Shown one piece after another: positions 9,355 to 18,828 of a DNA stretch of 54,628 bases; positions within the stretch are counted from its first letter, which is position 1; every line of letters starts with the position of its first letter. The DNA is taken from assembly GCA_024403795.1 (NCBI GenBank), contig JAKSRD010000011.1, positions 1 to 54,628 on the forward strand, written 5' to 3'. The translations under genes were made by a program, and so were the position numbers. Below the pieces are notes generated by a model. That model was not told the origin of the DNA, searched no databases, and saw only the letters and a list, made by a program, of their open reading frames with translations. This stretch comes from Saccharofermentans sp. GTDB lineage: Bacteria > Bacillota > Clostridia > Saccharofermentanales > Saccharofermentanaceae.

Positions 9355-9831
9355 TTACATTTCAGCTTCTTTATAAACTGTGCCGTCAAAGCCCACTACC
9401 GTAACGGATTCGACCCAAGGCATAAGGGACACTTCAACTGCAGGATAGAATTCGCCCTTCTCGGTATCGGCACCCTTGGCCGGTTCAACTTCGAAAACTG
9501 TGATCGTAACATTGTTGGAACTGTCGATCTTGATGTCCTGAACATGGATCTCATATCCGCTCGTATCCTTCTTACCGCAGGAGATAAATACAAACTCCGG
9601 TGAATCATCCTGCTCAAGAGCATCGATATAGAAGCCGCGCTCCGAGAAATATTGCTGCTGGTACTTAGCAAGCTCACACTCTCTGATCGTATAATTAAAG
9701 TCACCGACTGTGCCGCTCTCGGATACACGTACCTCAGGTAATGTAGTTGATGTTGTCTCCTTCTTGCAGGCAACCATTCCGAATGCCATTGTTGCTGCCA
9801 ATGCGACTGCTGCTAATCTCTTAATAATCAT
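9355..9831 (-). CDS. Small lipoprotein with PrcB-like C-terminal domain
   Basis: This 158-residue lipoprotein starts at 9831, 5 bases after GGAGG, in preference to 9843. It has a short signal peptide with lipobox GMVAC. The remainder reads like the PrcB C-terminal domain: a small beta domain with an FVFISCGKKDTSGYEI stretch resembling the family's Gly-rich GYSI-like segment. Related domains in spirochetes associate with surface proteases, but no protease is adjacent, so its role outside the cell is unknown. It has its own terminator at 9291-9322. Confidence 0.6.
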   Translation of the reverse strand: MIIKRLAAVALAATMAFGMVACKKETTSTTLPEVRVSESGTVGDFNYTIRECELAKYQQQYFSERGFYIDALEQDDSPEFVFISCGKKDTSGYEIHVQDIKIDSSNNVTITVFEVEPAKGADTEKGEFYPAVEVSLMPWVESVTVVGFDGTVYKEAEM

Positions 9832-9970
9832 AAAATCCTCCAAAAATTAAAGCACATAATTGCTTGGGCCGTGTCGTCTCAATTCGGAACTGCTTTCTGT
9901 CCAAGCACACTAAATACAGTTCGATCTGCAATTATGTTGCACATGATTTGAAAAAACAACTGTTTTCGAC

Positions 9971-10022
9971 AAAAAACTGTCCGGATCACTCTTGAGGAAT
10001 GCTCAATCAGTTCATCCGGACA
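9971..10022 (-). terminator. Intrinsic terminator of the cNMP-domain gene
   Basis: GTCCGGAT (minus) pairs with ATCCGGAC around a loop of about 27 bases and is followed by a run of T on the minus strand (9971-9976). It lies about 35 bases after the stop at 10057. Confidence 0.75.
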
Positions 10023-10056
10023 AGCTTTAGGATTCAACGTCTATAACGATCCTGTC

Positions 10057-10968
10057 TTAATCTTTCTCGGTAGATTCGTAGATTTCCTTACAGATCTTGA
10101 AGTAATCGTAGGTGATGCTTCTGAGACGATATGAGAGATTCTTGAGAATCATGTCGATCTTCGCGGGACTGTCGCTGAAGAGACTCTCGAGTTCTTCAGG
10201 GCGGATGATCTCAACACGTGTATCACCGGCTTCGGCAACGGCAGTTGCGCTGCGTGCTTCGCCGGAGAGCATTCCCATCTCGCCAAAGCAAGCAACCGGA
10301 GTAATATCGGCGATCTTCACTTCATCGTTTGCACCGTAATTGTTATAGATGCCGACACTGCCGCCGTGAATGATATACATGCACTTTCCGATCTCACCCT
10401 GCTTGAAGATGATCGTTCCGTAATTGTATGTCTCGGCTTTCTCGCTGCTCTGCTTTGATACAGTTTCAGCTGCTTCGCGAAGAGATTCTGCACTCGGCTT
10501 CTCCATGCGGAAATTCTTGGAAGTCAGATAGATGGATTGTCTTACCATCTGATTGAAGAAACCGTCGTATTTATTGCTGGAATTGGATTTGCGGACATCG
10601 TCCAGCGCCTTCTTTGCATCGTTGCAATCATTGGTCATGTTCTTGATCCTGGTTCCGAGAAGCTTCATGATCTCAAGGATCTTATCGGGATACTGCGTGA
10701 AATACTCGTTCAATGCTTCGGCGGGAATCTCGACAACCTTAACGTCACCCTCGGCAACTAAAGTCGCGCTGCGCGGGTAATCCTCGATGACGGCCATCTC
10801 ACCGAAGTACTGGCCCTGTTCAAGTGTTCCTACCTGAACCTGATCATCTTCCTCATAATTCTTGTAGACTGCGGCCTTACCCTCAAGGAGCTGAAAGAAA
10901 GTATTACCTGCATCGCCTTCTCTGATAATGATCTCACCATTGCCAAACGTCTTCTCGATAGTGCTCAT
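10057..10968 (-). CDS. Protein with two cyclic nucleotide-binding (cNMP) domains
   Basis: This 303-residue cytoplasmic protein has two CRP-type beta-roll domains at roughly 1-120 and 180-295. Each carries the phosphate-binding-cassette region: FGEMAVIEDYPRSATL in the first and FGEMGMLSGEARSATA in the second, both with the conserved Gly-Glu and Arg-Ser-Ala-Thr. A charged helical linker joins them. There is no helix-turn-helix domain, so it is not a CRP-type transcription factor. It may bind a cyclic nucleotide or use the fold for protein contacts. AGGAGT lies upstream of the start. It is monocistronic with its own terminator. Confidence 0.8.
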   Translation of the reverse strand: MSTIEKTFGNGEIIIREGDAGNTFFQLLEGKAAVYKNYEEDDQVQVGTLEQGQYFGEMAVIEDYPRSATLVAEGDVKVVEIPAEALNEYFTQYPDKILEIMKLLGTRIKNMTNDCNDAKKALDDVRKSNSSNKYDGFFNQMVRQSIYLTSKNFRMEKPSAESLREAAETVSKQSSEKAETYNYGTIIFKQGEIGKCMYIIHGGSVGIYNNYGANDEVKIADITPVACFGEMGMLSGEARSATAVAEAGDTRVEIIRPEELESLFSDSPAKIDMILKNLSYRLRSITYDYFKICKEIYESTEKD

Positions 10969-11072
10969 GTTATGACTCCTTTCGGTCTGCGAAATAGTAT
11001 AAACGGACTTTACTCACGTACTTAGGATTGTATTTTTTAACTCTCTGAAAGTCAATTTCAGATCATCAGCAT

Positions 11073-12209
11073 TCAGTACGAGATAACCGTATGGTCAAAA
11101 GTATTCTTGAGCCAGTCTCCGCTGCTGTTGTCAGATGCAGGGAAAACGATCGTGTCGGGATTGCCGTCCGATATATATCTTCTGCCGTCGTTAAGCTGCT
11201 TGAAGTTATCTTCTATGTCGAACTCCTTGCCGCCGTTGTCATAGCCGCGGATCCTTCTGATCGCCTTGTTGTTGTAGTCTCTTACAAACGGAGAATACGA
11301 TCTTGTCCAGGCGCAGAGAAGCGTGGCTTTGGTCGTATAAGAGAATCCTTCGTATGTACCCTCGAAAATCTTATCGAACTGCGGCTTCTCCGGTCCCATC
11401 GATTCGGGTGAACCGTAGGGCAGTGCGACGATATTTACGTACTGTCCCGGAATGATCTCTTCCAGCTTCTTATACATATAGCCGACTTCATTCTCGATCG
11501 TCGCGGCATCGCAATCACCGAGCTTCGCATGATTCTTTGTGTGGTTGCCGATATCGTAGCCGTTATCTACCATCCACTTGATCACCTTGCGGTCTTCCTC
11601 CTCGCCGTTCTGGAAGAGCGAATCGTTAAGGAAGAATGTGGCCGTTACATTGTAATCGGGGTATTCGGCTTTGATCTTCTCGAGCACTCCGATCGCACAT
11701 CCGGGCTCGAAAACAGGACTTCCGTCATCGTTCCATCCCTGAAGCACGACGTCCCTGATACCGTCGTCGAATGTAAGGATGAGCGGGCTGTATCCGAATG
11801 CGACATCGATATTGCCGTCGACAAAATCCGTCAGTCTCATCATGCGGTAGCCCATCTCATAGTAGCTTCGGAGATCCGCTTCAAAGGCCTCTGAAGTTCT
11901 GTTATATCCGTCCTTATCGACATTACCGCCGGTATAAGACGTCTCGGAATTCTTCATATCATAGATCCTGTGATACATTAGGATCGGAACCGAATTCAAT
12001 TCGTTGATGCCGGCATTCTTGTATTCGTCGACTGAATATGTCGGCGCGGGAGTCGTCTCCGGTACAGTCTCCGTTGTCTCAGTCGCAGGAGTCGTAACCG
12101 CCGTATCCGTGGTAACCAGTGATGCTTCGGGTTCCTCTTTGCAGCCGCTCAGAAGCGACAGTGACAGTGACATAATAAGTGCATATGTTGAAAGTTTACT
12201 GATCTTCAT
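11073..12209 (-). CDS. Polysaccharide deacetylase-family lipoprotein (NodB domain)
   Basis: The start at 12209 follows GAGGAA and gives a 378-residue lipoprotein with lipobox LLSGC (Cys23) and a Thr/Pro-rich linker to about residue 60. The NodB homology domain follows: VPILMYH near 75, the catalytic and metal TFDDG motif with Asp148 and Asp149, and the zinc-binding HxxxH at His223 and His227 (NHTKNH). Such enzymes remove N-acetyl or O-acetyl groups from cell-wall peptidoglycan or other glycans. The lipid anchor places it on the outer face of the membrane. An insert relative to minimal NodB domains may shape substrate choice. Confidence 0.85.
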   Translation of the reverse strand: MKISKLSTYALIMSLSLSLLSGCKEEPEASLVTTDTAVTTPATETTETVPETTPAPTYSVDEYKNAGINELNSVPILMYHRIYDMKNSETSYTGGNVDKDGYNRTSEAFEADLRSYYEMGYRMMRLTDFVDGNIDVAFGYSPLILTFDDGIRDVVLQGWNDDGSPVFEPGCAIGVLEKIKAEYPDYNVTATFFLNDSLFQNGEEEDRKVIKWMVDNGYDIGNHTKNHAKLGDCDAATIENEVGYMYKKLEEIIPGQYVNIVALPYGSPESMGPEKPQFDKIFEGTYEGFSYTTKATLLCAWTRSYSPFVRDYNNKAIRRIRGYDNGGKEFDIEDNFKQLNDGRRYISDGNPDTIVFPASDNSSGDWLKNTFDHTVISY

Positions 12210-12477
12210 TCTATTTCCTCTTTTTGTGTTCTCTCGATATCTTTCCGATAACATGAACACGGTAATTATATATCAAATCACATGAAGGTGCCGACGGACT
12301 TACGGCGATCGAATGTAGCGGCATGATTCCGAAGACTAACTGAATCACGGATTTTGCTGTACAATCGTAATCAGGAATAAAGGTTGCCCGGCAGGCTTTA
12401 TTGAGTTTCCGGGGCGTGTCTGTTCATGAACATGTCAGGCATCGAGAATCATCCACTCACAATTACGAGGTAAGCAT

Positions 12478-12993
12478 ATGATCCACGCAATCAAAGGCGA
12501 CATAACCAAGATCACAAACGTATCGGCAATCGTAAATGCAGCAAACGAGAGTCTTCTCGGTGGAGGCGGAGTTGACGGTGCCATCCACCGCGCTGCCGGT
12601 CCGAGCCTTCTGGCAGAATGCATCTCACTCGGCGGCTGCAAAGCCGGTGAAGCAAAGATCACCAAAGCCTACCAACTTCCCTGCGATTACGTGATCCACA
12701 CCGTCGGTCCGAGATGGCACGGCGGCAACCATAACGAACCGGAGACACTTGCAAGATGCTACAGATCTTCGTTGACACTGGCCATGGAATGCGGCATCAA
12801 GACGATCGCTTTTCCTTCCATCTCGACAGGCGTATTCGGCTATCCCGTTAACTCGGCGGCACAGGTTGCCATACAGACGGCAAAAGACTTCACCGAAGAA
12901 AATCCCGGAGCTTTCAAGGAGATCTACTGGGTGCTTTTCGATGACGCGACATACAAGACATACGAGAAAGCCATCGAGACGATCTTAGGCTGA
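12478..12993 (+). CDS. Macrodomain protein, probable O-acetyl-ADP-ribose deacetylase
   Basis: This 171-residue single-domain macro protein matches the YmdB/MacroD type. It has the N-terminal GD motif (KGDIT), NAAN at 20-23, the GGGGVDGAIHRAAG loop at about 28-41, and a phosphate-binding SISTGVFGYP segment near 120. These residues bind ADP-ribose. Family members hydrolyse O-acetyl-ADP-ribose or remove mono-ADP-ribose from proteins and nucleic acids. GAGGTAAG precedes the start. It is not clearly co-transcribed with its neighbours. Confidence 0.88.
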   Translation: MIHAIKGDITKITNVSAIVNAANESLLGGGGVDGAIHRAAGPSLLAECISLGGCKAGEAKITKAYQLPCDYVIHTVGPRWHGGNHNEPETLARCYRSSLTLAMECGIKTIAFPSISTGVFGYPVNSAAQVAIQTAKDFTEENPGAFKEIYWVLFDDATYKTYEKAIETILG

Positions 12994-13108
12994 ATACCGT
13001 TTCCCTTTCGCCCCCTTTTCTTATATAGCAGTAAATAAGATGCAACAAAAAATAATTCCCGACTGTTATATAGGTGTGTAAAGAAAATCTCTTTTGCAGG
13101 GGGCATCT

Positions 13109-13879
13109 ATGAAGACAGGAAAAATAACAAGCAGAAAACTGCTTATGGTTCTGGTTGAACTTCTTTCATTAGTGTTGATCAACATCGCAGGATGTTTTGT
13201 CATAAAGACTCTTACGGAAAATAATAGTCATGCCTCACGGGTTTTCGAGTTCCCCGGCACTGAGCATCAGACATTCTCGGGAACCGTAACCGAGATCGAG
13301 GAGATCAGCAGGATCAACACACTGAATACGACAACCAATCGTTCCTCGTATGCCGGTCACAATAACGAGAGCAGAACTCTGAACGGAATCGGTCAGGCAC
13401 CGTCATATGTGAAGATCAAGGTCAGCAACGGCTCCTCTTCGCAGTGGTTCATCGTTGAGAACAGATCCGGACTGCGGGGCGGCATTGATACCGGAATGTC
13501 ATTGCGTGAAGGCAAGAAAGTAACCGTAACTTACGATCAGACTTACGGTGCTTCCGGATACGAATTTGCATACACGATATCCGAGACCGGTAATTCCCTC
13601 TCGATCTATGTTGTCACTTTATTGATACCGTCGCTTCTTGTCATCGCTTTCTCTGTTATCCGCACTCTGGCAAAGAGAAAGGATGATGAAGAATGCTCCG
13701 ATGCAAGGAGATTTACCAAGGCATTCTCCACCGTCATGATCGTAGCTTCGGTCATCTTTGCCATAGGGTCATTCAGTCTGTCAGTCATAAAAACGAAAAG
13801 CGGCACTCCTTCCGGAAAGGATATTGCTCAGAACCGGATGCCGACGATCTATATAAACAGCTGCGCCAAAGAACCTTAA
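13109..13879 (+). CDS. Membrane protein with extracytoplasmic beta domain
   Basis: I do not recognise a named family. The start at 13109 follows GGGGG and gives about 256 residues. It has one N-terminal membrane segment (about 9-31), an extracytoplasmic region of about 120 residues rich in Ser/Thr/Gly with an SGTVTEIEEI strand and a VTVTYD-like strand, then two C-terminal membrane helices near the last third. The layout resembles DUF3592-like proteins. The downstream gene at 14043 repeats this architecture and then adds a further domain, so the two are tandem paralogs. Confidence 0.7.
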   Translation: MKTGKITSRKLLMVLVELLSLVLINIAGCFVIKTLTENNSHASRVFEFPGTEHQTFSGTVTEIEEISRINTLNTTTNRSSYAGHNNESRTLNGIGQAPSYVKIKVSNGSSSQWFIVENRSGLRGGIDTGMSLREGKKVTVTYDQTYGASGYEFAYTISETGNSLSIYVVTLLIPSLLVIAFSVIRTLAKRKDDEECSDARRFTKAFSTVMIVASVIFAIGSFSLSVIKTKSGTPSGKDIAQNRMPTIYINSCAKEP

Positions 13880-14042
13880 CATCCGTGTATCGGTGCGTCG
13901 GTGTGTGCCGTTGCATGCAAACGGCAACTGAAACGTGTTAATGATCTTCTGCTGAGATCTTGCACCAGATTTCACTCAATTACGGGGCAACAAAATCTTT
14001 TCCCGACTGTCTTTAGTGTATCAAACCAAAGGAGACACTAAT

Positions 14043-15404
14043 ATGACACCAAAAAAGAAATTCCTGAAGACACTGATACTCATCATAGTCGAACTCATCA
14101 TATTGATCGGCATAAATGTATTAGGGTACACTGCCATTCCGCGACTGATAACAGACGGTCTGTCCCAAGATACGGTTATCCATACTTTAAACGACCAAGA
14201 GTACGATGATATGAACCAATACACCGGAACCATAGTTCATATGGAAAAGTGCGAGTACTCTGACATCACAAACAAAGGTATCGAAAACAAGGACAATTTC
14301 TCCGAAGTCAAAAACACCGCTGTCGGTGCCGGTACACTGGCAACAGTTAAGATCCGGATAAAAGGACTCTTCGGGACCAAAGAATTTATCGCCGATGAGA
14401 CCACGTATCACTATGAGAACACTTTCGAGAATCTGGTAATCGGCCAGAAGATCACTGTCGCTTACGATCATGCCAACTTCAATGACGGATATGAATTCGT
14501 CTCTGCGATCAAATACCTCAGTAATACCTCTCTCACATTATTTCTATTTCTACTCGCTGCTGATATCAAAAACATCTATATCTTATCCGTATTGATCCCC
14601 AGCATCGCAGTATTCGCCTTCACTGTAGTTTACTGCTTCGCCATCGCGATGAGCAATGAGAACAATCGTAAGACCGCGATCGCTCTGAAGATATTCTCTG
14701 TGATCATTATCATCGGCTCGATCCTGTTCGGAATCGGTTCGTACTATCTGTCCATTCTGGATCTGATCAATAAGAACAGCACCTTCCATGCGCCGAATGG
14801 TATAACAGATAACATTACTCTTCCTGATTCAACACCGGTTTTAGCACCCGTCATCTACCTCTATGACGACAGCAACGAACCTGTTAATGTTCAGCTCGAT
14901 CTTCGCGGCGACTTGACCTATACATTCCCTGAGTATCAAGAGGACGGCTGGACCGTGATCGCATCGCCTGACGGTACTCTCACCGATCTTGACGGCAATG
15001 AATACGCTTTCCTCTATTGGGATGCAGACCTTCAATTAGAGTACGATTTCAGCAAAGGCTTCTGCGTAAAGGGTTCGGACATGGAAGCATTCTTTGACGA
15101 CGTTCTTCCGAAGCTCGGCCTCAACGAACGTGAAGCTTCAGACTTCAAGACATTCTGGTTAAAGTCAATGGAGAAGAATGAATATAACGTTATCTCTTTT
15201 CAGACCAAAACCTATACCGATGCGGCAGAACTTATCACATCAACAGAACCCGATGTTCTTATCCGCGTAAACATGTTGTGGTACGGAACAGACGAATATG
15301 TCGAGATGGACGCGCAGGACCTCGAGGGCATGAATCCTTCACGTGAAGGTGCCGAAGGACTTGTCGTTGTCGAATGGGGCGGAGAATTCATCCAGAAGCC
15401 CTGA
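14043..15404 (+). CDS. Membrane protein with DUF3592-like module and C-terminal beta domain
   Basis: The start at 14043, 7 bases after AGGAGA, gives about 453 residues. Residues 1-260 repeat the layout of the upstream gene: membrane helix, extracytoplasmic beta region, two further helices. The last 180 residues form a separate domain beginning PVIYLYDDSNEPVNVQLDL, with a WTVIASPDGTLTDLDGNEY motif and ending VVEWGG. I recognise this C-terminal domain as a widespread, uncharacterised Firmicute secreted domain with a conserved P-V-I-Y-L-Y start. The fusion puts it on the outer face of the membrane. Transcription ends at the hairpin at 15450-15495. Confidence 0.7.
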   Translation: MTPKKKFLKTLILIIVELIILIGINVLGYTAIPRLITDGLSQDTVIHTLNDQEYDDMNQYTGTIVHMEKCEYSDITNKGIENKDNFSEVKNTAVGAGTLATVKIRIKGLFGTKEFIADETTYHYENTFENLVIGQKITVAYDHANFNDGYEFVSAIKYLSNTSLTLFLFLLAADIKNIYILSVLIPSIAVFAFTVVYCFAIAMSNENNRKTAIALKIFSVIIIIGSILFGIGSYYLSILDLINKNSTFHAPNGITDNITLPDSTPVLAPVIYLYDDSNEPVNVQLDLRGDLTYTFPEYQEDGWTVIASPDGTLTDLDGNEYAFLYWDADLQLEYDFSKGFCVKGSDMEAFFDDVLPKLGLNEREASDFKTFWLKSMEKNEYNVISFQTKTYTDAAELITSTEPDVLIRVNMLWYGTDEYVEMDAQDLEGMNPSREGAEGLVVVEWGGEFIQKP

Positions 15405-15449
15405 TTACTAAATGAATAAGGATAAGTAACCTCATCATTGCAAAAGTAT

Positions 15450-15495
15450 AAAGGGACTGTCTCATGGTGCAAAGCACTTCTGAGACAGCCCCTTT
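15450..15495. terminator. Bidirectional intrinsic terminator
   Basis: AAAGGGACTGTCTCA pairs with TGAGACAGCCCCTTT with one mismatch. T-rich tracts follow on both strands. It sits between convergent genes ending at 15404 (plus) and 15503 (minus). Confidence 0.9.
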
Positions 15496-15502
15496 CTTTT
15501 GA

Positions 15503-15889
15503 TCACCATATTGCCCACTGGATGTCGTAGTCTTTCTTGTACAAAGAGCCTCTCATAGCAATTGACTCTTCATCACACGGATATCTTCTTAGCTTCCTTG
15601 CTGCCTGATTGCGCAGATATTTGGCTTCCTTTGTTATCTTCTTGACAATGAATACTTCTTTGACCTGCGTCTTGGTGACCGGATACCATACTTGTCGTCC
15701 GCCCGACATTTCCAGCCATCCGTATGTAACTTGGCATTTCTCGCGCTCTACTGTATATCCGCAATAGAACGGATAGAGACCGGCATCACAGTTACGGGCT
15801 CTGTTCAGTTTCTTTTGGCGTGTCTCATAACGACGCTGTCTGTGACGCGCCTTTTGTTTTGAATCGAAGTAGAGCTTAACCTTAGACAT
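15503..15889 (-). CDS. Basic protein of unknown function at the end of the rtcB operon
   Basis: This is an unrecognised protein of 128 residues, strongly basic and arginine/lysine-rich in its first third (HRQRRYETRQKKL) and again near residues 85-105. It has three cysteines and several Tyr/Trp residues and lacks signal or membrane segments. GAGG precedes the start. It lies 99 bases downstream of the intact rtcB on the same strand and ends at a terminator, so it is probably the last gene of the TROVE-rtcB transcript. The charge pattern fits RNA or ribosome binding, but that is inference. Confidence 0.65.
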   Translation of the reverse strand: MSKVKLYFDSKQKARHRQRRYETRQKKLNRARNCDAGLYPFYCGYTVEREKCQVTYGWLEMSGGRQVWYPVTKTQVKEVFIVKKITKEAKYLRNQAARKLRRYPCDEESIAMRGSLYKKDYDIQWAIW

Positions 15890-15988
15890 ATTCTTTACCT
15901 CAAACGGTTACTATTGCCGGTGCCTGGTCCGGCTCTTACCATCCGACTGAATCCTGAACCTGTCTGCCGTCAAGCTCTGATCTTCAGT

Positions 15989-17200
15989 TCAATTCGCTTT
16001 GAAGTTATAGACAGGCTTGATGACCTCGATAACTTCAACTGATTCCGTGATGACATCGATGATGTCCTCCAATGACTTGTATGCCATCGGCGCTTCATCG
16101 AGAGTGGACTCGTTGACGGATGTCGTATAAACATCCTTCATCGCCTCCTTGTACTCCTCCATGGTGAGCGTGTCTTTTGCTTTCGTTCTGGACATGATCC
16201 TTCCTGCGCCGTGCGGTGCGGAATAGTTCCATTCCGGATTGCCTTTACCTACTGCAAGAACGGAGCCGTCTCTCATATTGATGGGAATAAGGACCTTCTC
16301 GCCTTTGTGTGCGGAGATGGAACCTTTGCGGAGGATCATCTCTTCCGTGTTGATGTAGTTGTGTATCGTGTGGAAAGATTCACCGGCTGTTAAGCCTGCT
16401 CTCTCACAGAGGATCTCCGCCATGAGTTCTCTGCTTCTTTTTGCAAACGCCTGGCAGATCTCGACATCGTGGAGATAGTCTTCAAGATGCTGACCGGAGA
16501 GGTAAGCAAGATCTTCCGGGATCGGTGTCTCGCCTTCAAATACTTTCCACTTAAGCTGCTTGAGAGCTTCCTGGATCTCCTCTTTTCTTCCCTGCTCCTT
16601 GTATGTACGGATGATCTCATCTCTCTTCTCAAGATAATCGCCGTACCCTCTGCTCAAGTTGATCGCGAGTTTCTGATAGTACTCGGCAACCTGTTTTCCG
16701 AGGTTTCTGGAACCGGAGTGGATAACAAGATACTTTGTACCGTCGGCAGCTTCATCGATCTCAATAAAGTGATTTCCGCCTCCCAATGTGCCGAGTGAAC
16801 GGGCAAGTCTTCTCGCGTCCTTCAAAGCGCGGTAGCACTTAAGACCGGTAAGATCGAAGGCTTCCTTGCGTCCCTCCCAAACATTCATTCCGGACGGAAT
16901 GTAGTGAGCTGCCTCATCGACTCTTTGGAAGTCCACGGGGCTTTTACCGATATTCACCGTATACATTCCGCAGCCGATATCGACACCGACCATGTTCGGG
17001 ACTGCCTTGTCGACGATCGTCATCGTTGTTCCGATGGTGCATCCCTTTCCGGAGTGCACATCCGGCATTATCCTTATCTTTGAGCCTTCAGTAATGACGT
17101 AGTCACACATGCGTCTGATCTGCTCGATCGCTTCATCTTCAACGACCTTTGCATAGCAGATCGCTGTGTTGACCTTTCCTTTTATTTCCATAGTATCCAT
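15989..17200 (-). CDS. rtcB: RNA-splicing/repair ligase RtcB (intact copy)
   Basis: This 403-residue RtcB joins RNA ends carrying 2',3'-cyclic phosphate or 3'-phosphate to 5'-OH ends, using GTP and Mn2+. All key residues are visible: Asp74 and Cys77 in VGVDIGCGM, His144 in GGGNHF, His161 in IHSGSR, His280 in TIHNY, and the guanylylated His330 in APHGAGR. The length is normal for bacterial RtcB. AAGGAA precedes the start. It follows the TROVE/vWA gene by 47 bases, so the two are one operon. This neighbour pattern matches known RNA-repair operons in which RtcB travels with Ro60-type proteins and Y RNA. Confidence 0.95.
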   Translation of the reverse strand: MDTMEIKGKVNTAICYAKVVEDEAIEQIRRMCDYVITEGSKIRIMPDVHSGKGCTIGTTMTIVDKAVPNMVGVDIGCGMYTVNIGKSPVDFQRVDEAAHYIPSGMNVWEGRKEAFDLTGLKCYRALKDARRLARSLGTLGGGNHFIEIDEAADGTKYLVIHSGSRNLGKQVAEYYQKLAINLSRGYGDYLEKRDEIIRTYKEQGRKEEIQEALKQLKWKVFEGETPIPEDLAYLSGQHLEDYLHDVEICQAFAKRSRELMAEILCERAGLTAGESFHTIHNYINTEEMILRKGSISAHKGEKVLIPINMRDGSVLAVGKGNPEWNYSAPHGAGRIMSRTKAKDTLTMEEYKEAMKDVYTTSVNESTLDEAPMAYKSLEDIIDVITESVEVIEVIKPVYNFKAN

Positions 17201-17247
17201 AAACAGATTCCTTTTCTTATTCTTATGTCAGCGGCATGCTGATGTTG

Positions 17248-18741
17248 TCATGCCGCTATCCTTTCGTAACGCTTGTCCGTAATTACGGACATCATGAATT
17301 CATATGGGTTCATGCTGTTGTCCTTCAACATTGCGAAAACCTGTGCCGACATGCCTGATACCAGCACAACGCCTCTCTCATTCATGGTTACCGGCTGCTG
17401 TCTTCTCCTGCTGTTAACATTCCAGAAGACCAGATCAGGGAGCTTATAACCGTTACGCTCGAACTTCTTTCTCGCATTCTCAAAGTTTGTCATGGAAGCA
17501 TCAGCTGCACAGCGGTCAAACTCCATGTCGGATACGATTATTAACCTTGAAGGCATGTCGGACTGCTTCAAGTGATTCTTGACAGCCGTTCTCAATATCA
17601 AGTCAAATGTTCTCTCGATATTGGTATTGCTTACTTCATTGAAGCTCATGCAATACCTGACCTTCTCTGTTATGTCAGCGCCCTTGATCTTTACGAGCTT
17701 AGGCTCTGAAGAGAATGTAATGAAGTGGTTGTTGAACGCACCCTTGTTACGCTCTGCGAAGTAGATCCCCAAAGATTCTGCAACGGCGATGGGCATAACA
17801 CTTCCCGTACCGCAATACATTGAACCGGAGCCGTCGACTACAACAAGAGTATTGTCGGAGTTCACGTAGTTCTCCAATGAGTTCCATGTCGCGTCAAGTG
17901 AAGCCTTCTCTTCCTCGGAGAGTCCGACACCCTTCCATAAATAACGGTATGAGTTGATGATCCTGCCCACGATGTCGTAAGGAGTCAGTGTGCTCGTGTT
18001 GATCACGGAAGGATTCTCGCGTGCCTCATTCAGGAAAGCACCGTACCTCTCTCTGTCATTTCTGGCAAAGGCCATTCTGTACTTGAACAAAGCCTTTGAA
18101 GGCAAGCAGCAATAGTCAAAAGAATAGTCCTTCTCTCTCAGGTTATTCTCGACGATTTTTATGTAAGCTCTCAAAGAAGAAAGCGTCTTTCTGTATGTCT
18201 CGCAAGACATCTTCAGACCGGAAGCGATCTTCTTCGCAAGTCTTACAGTCTCCTTGGAACTTGCATTAACGGAAGGCAGCCACTTAGCCAATAAAGAAGT
18301 GCCTTCTCTATTCTTCATTGCCTTCATGTCTTCTTCCAAAGTCTTCCTGATGTATTCAACGGCGGAAGCTTCGCAGGGAGTGTCCATTAATACAAGGATG
18401 TCGTCGTACCTGCCGTACTCGGCAATGTTTCCGATATTCTTGACCACTGTCTCAGGATAGTTCATTGCCAGGTAATTCAAGATAACTCTGAAGAACCTTC
18501 TCTCACCAAGGCCGCCTCTGATGTCTCTTGCAAAAAAGAGAGTCTTCATGGCGATTTCCCTGTCCTCTGCAAAAGCTCTTACGAACCTCCCGACGATCTC
18601 TTCGTCGTCTGCATTTCTTAATGCTCCTGCCGTAGCGAAAAGATCCAGGCAGTCAGAATTCGTGCTTCTTTCAGTAACTGCGCCGTTCTCAGTGAACGTC
18701 TTATTCGCTTCTCTCTTCAACATGTTCAGTATATTAGTCAT
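17248..18741 (-). CDS. TROVE/DUF2828-like Ro60-type protein with vWA domain
   Basis: This 497-residue cytoplasmic protein has an alpha-helical repeat region at about 1-290, containing the RDIRGGLGERR motif (72-82) and the NIGNIAEYGRYDD segment typical of DUF2828 and related TROVE proteins. A von Willebrand A domain follows from about 297, with an intact MIDAS motif DGSGS (Asp303, Ser305, Ser307). Ro60 and bacterial Rsr have the same helical-ring plus vWA plan, bind Y RNAs and misfolded RNAs, and help nucleases degrade structured RNA. Position upstream of rtcB and directly downstream of a candidate Y RNA supports that role. A strict TROVE versus DUF2828 assignment needs a profile search. Confidence 0.8.
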   Translation of the reverse strand: MTNILNMLKREANKTFTENGAVTERSTNSDCLDLFATAGALRNADDEEIVGRFVRAFAEDREIAMKTLFFARDIRGGLGERRFFRVILNYLAMNYPETVVKNIGNIAEYGRYDDILVLMDTPCEASAVEYIRKTLEEDMKAMKNREGTSLLAKWLPSVNASSKETVRLAKKIASGLKMSCETYRKTLSSLRAYIKIVENNLREKDYSFDYCCLPSKALFKYRMAFARNDRERYGAFLNEARENPSVINTSTLTPYDIVGRIINSYRYLWKGVGLSEEEKASLDATWNSLENYVNSDNTLVVVDGSGSMYCGTGSVMPIAVAESLGIYFAERNKGAFNNHFITFSSEPKLVKIKGADITEKVRYCMSFNEVSNTNIERTFDLILRTAVKNHLKQSDMPSRLIIVSDMEFDRCAADASMTNFENARKKFERNGYKLPDLVFWNVNSRRRQQPVTMNERGVVLVSGMSAQVFAMLKDNSMNPYEFMMSVITDKRYERIAA

Positions 18742-18828
18742 TTTATTTTTCCTCCGATTACAAGGTGCCGCTTTCTATTAACTGTAGAATGCATATTTGC
18801 TGTAGGCACCTTTATTTACAACAGTTAC

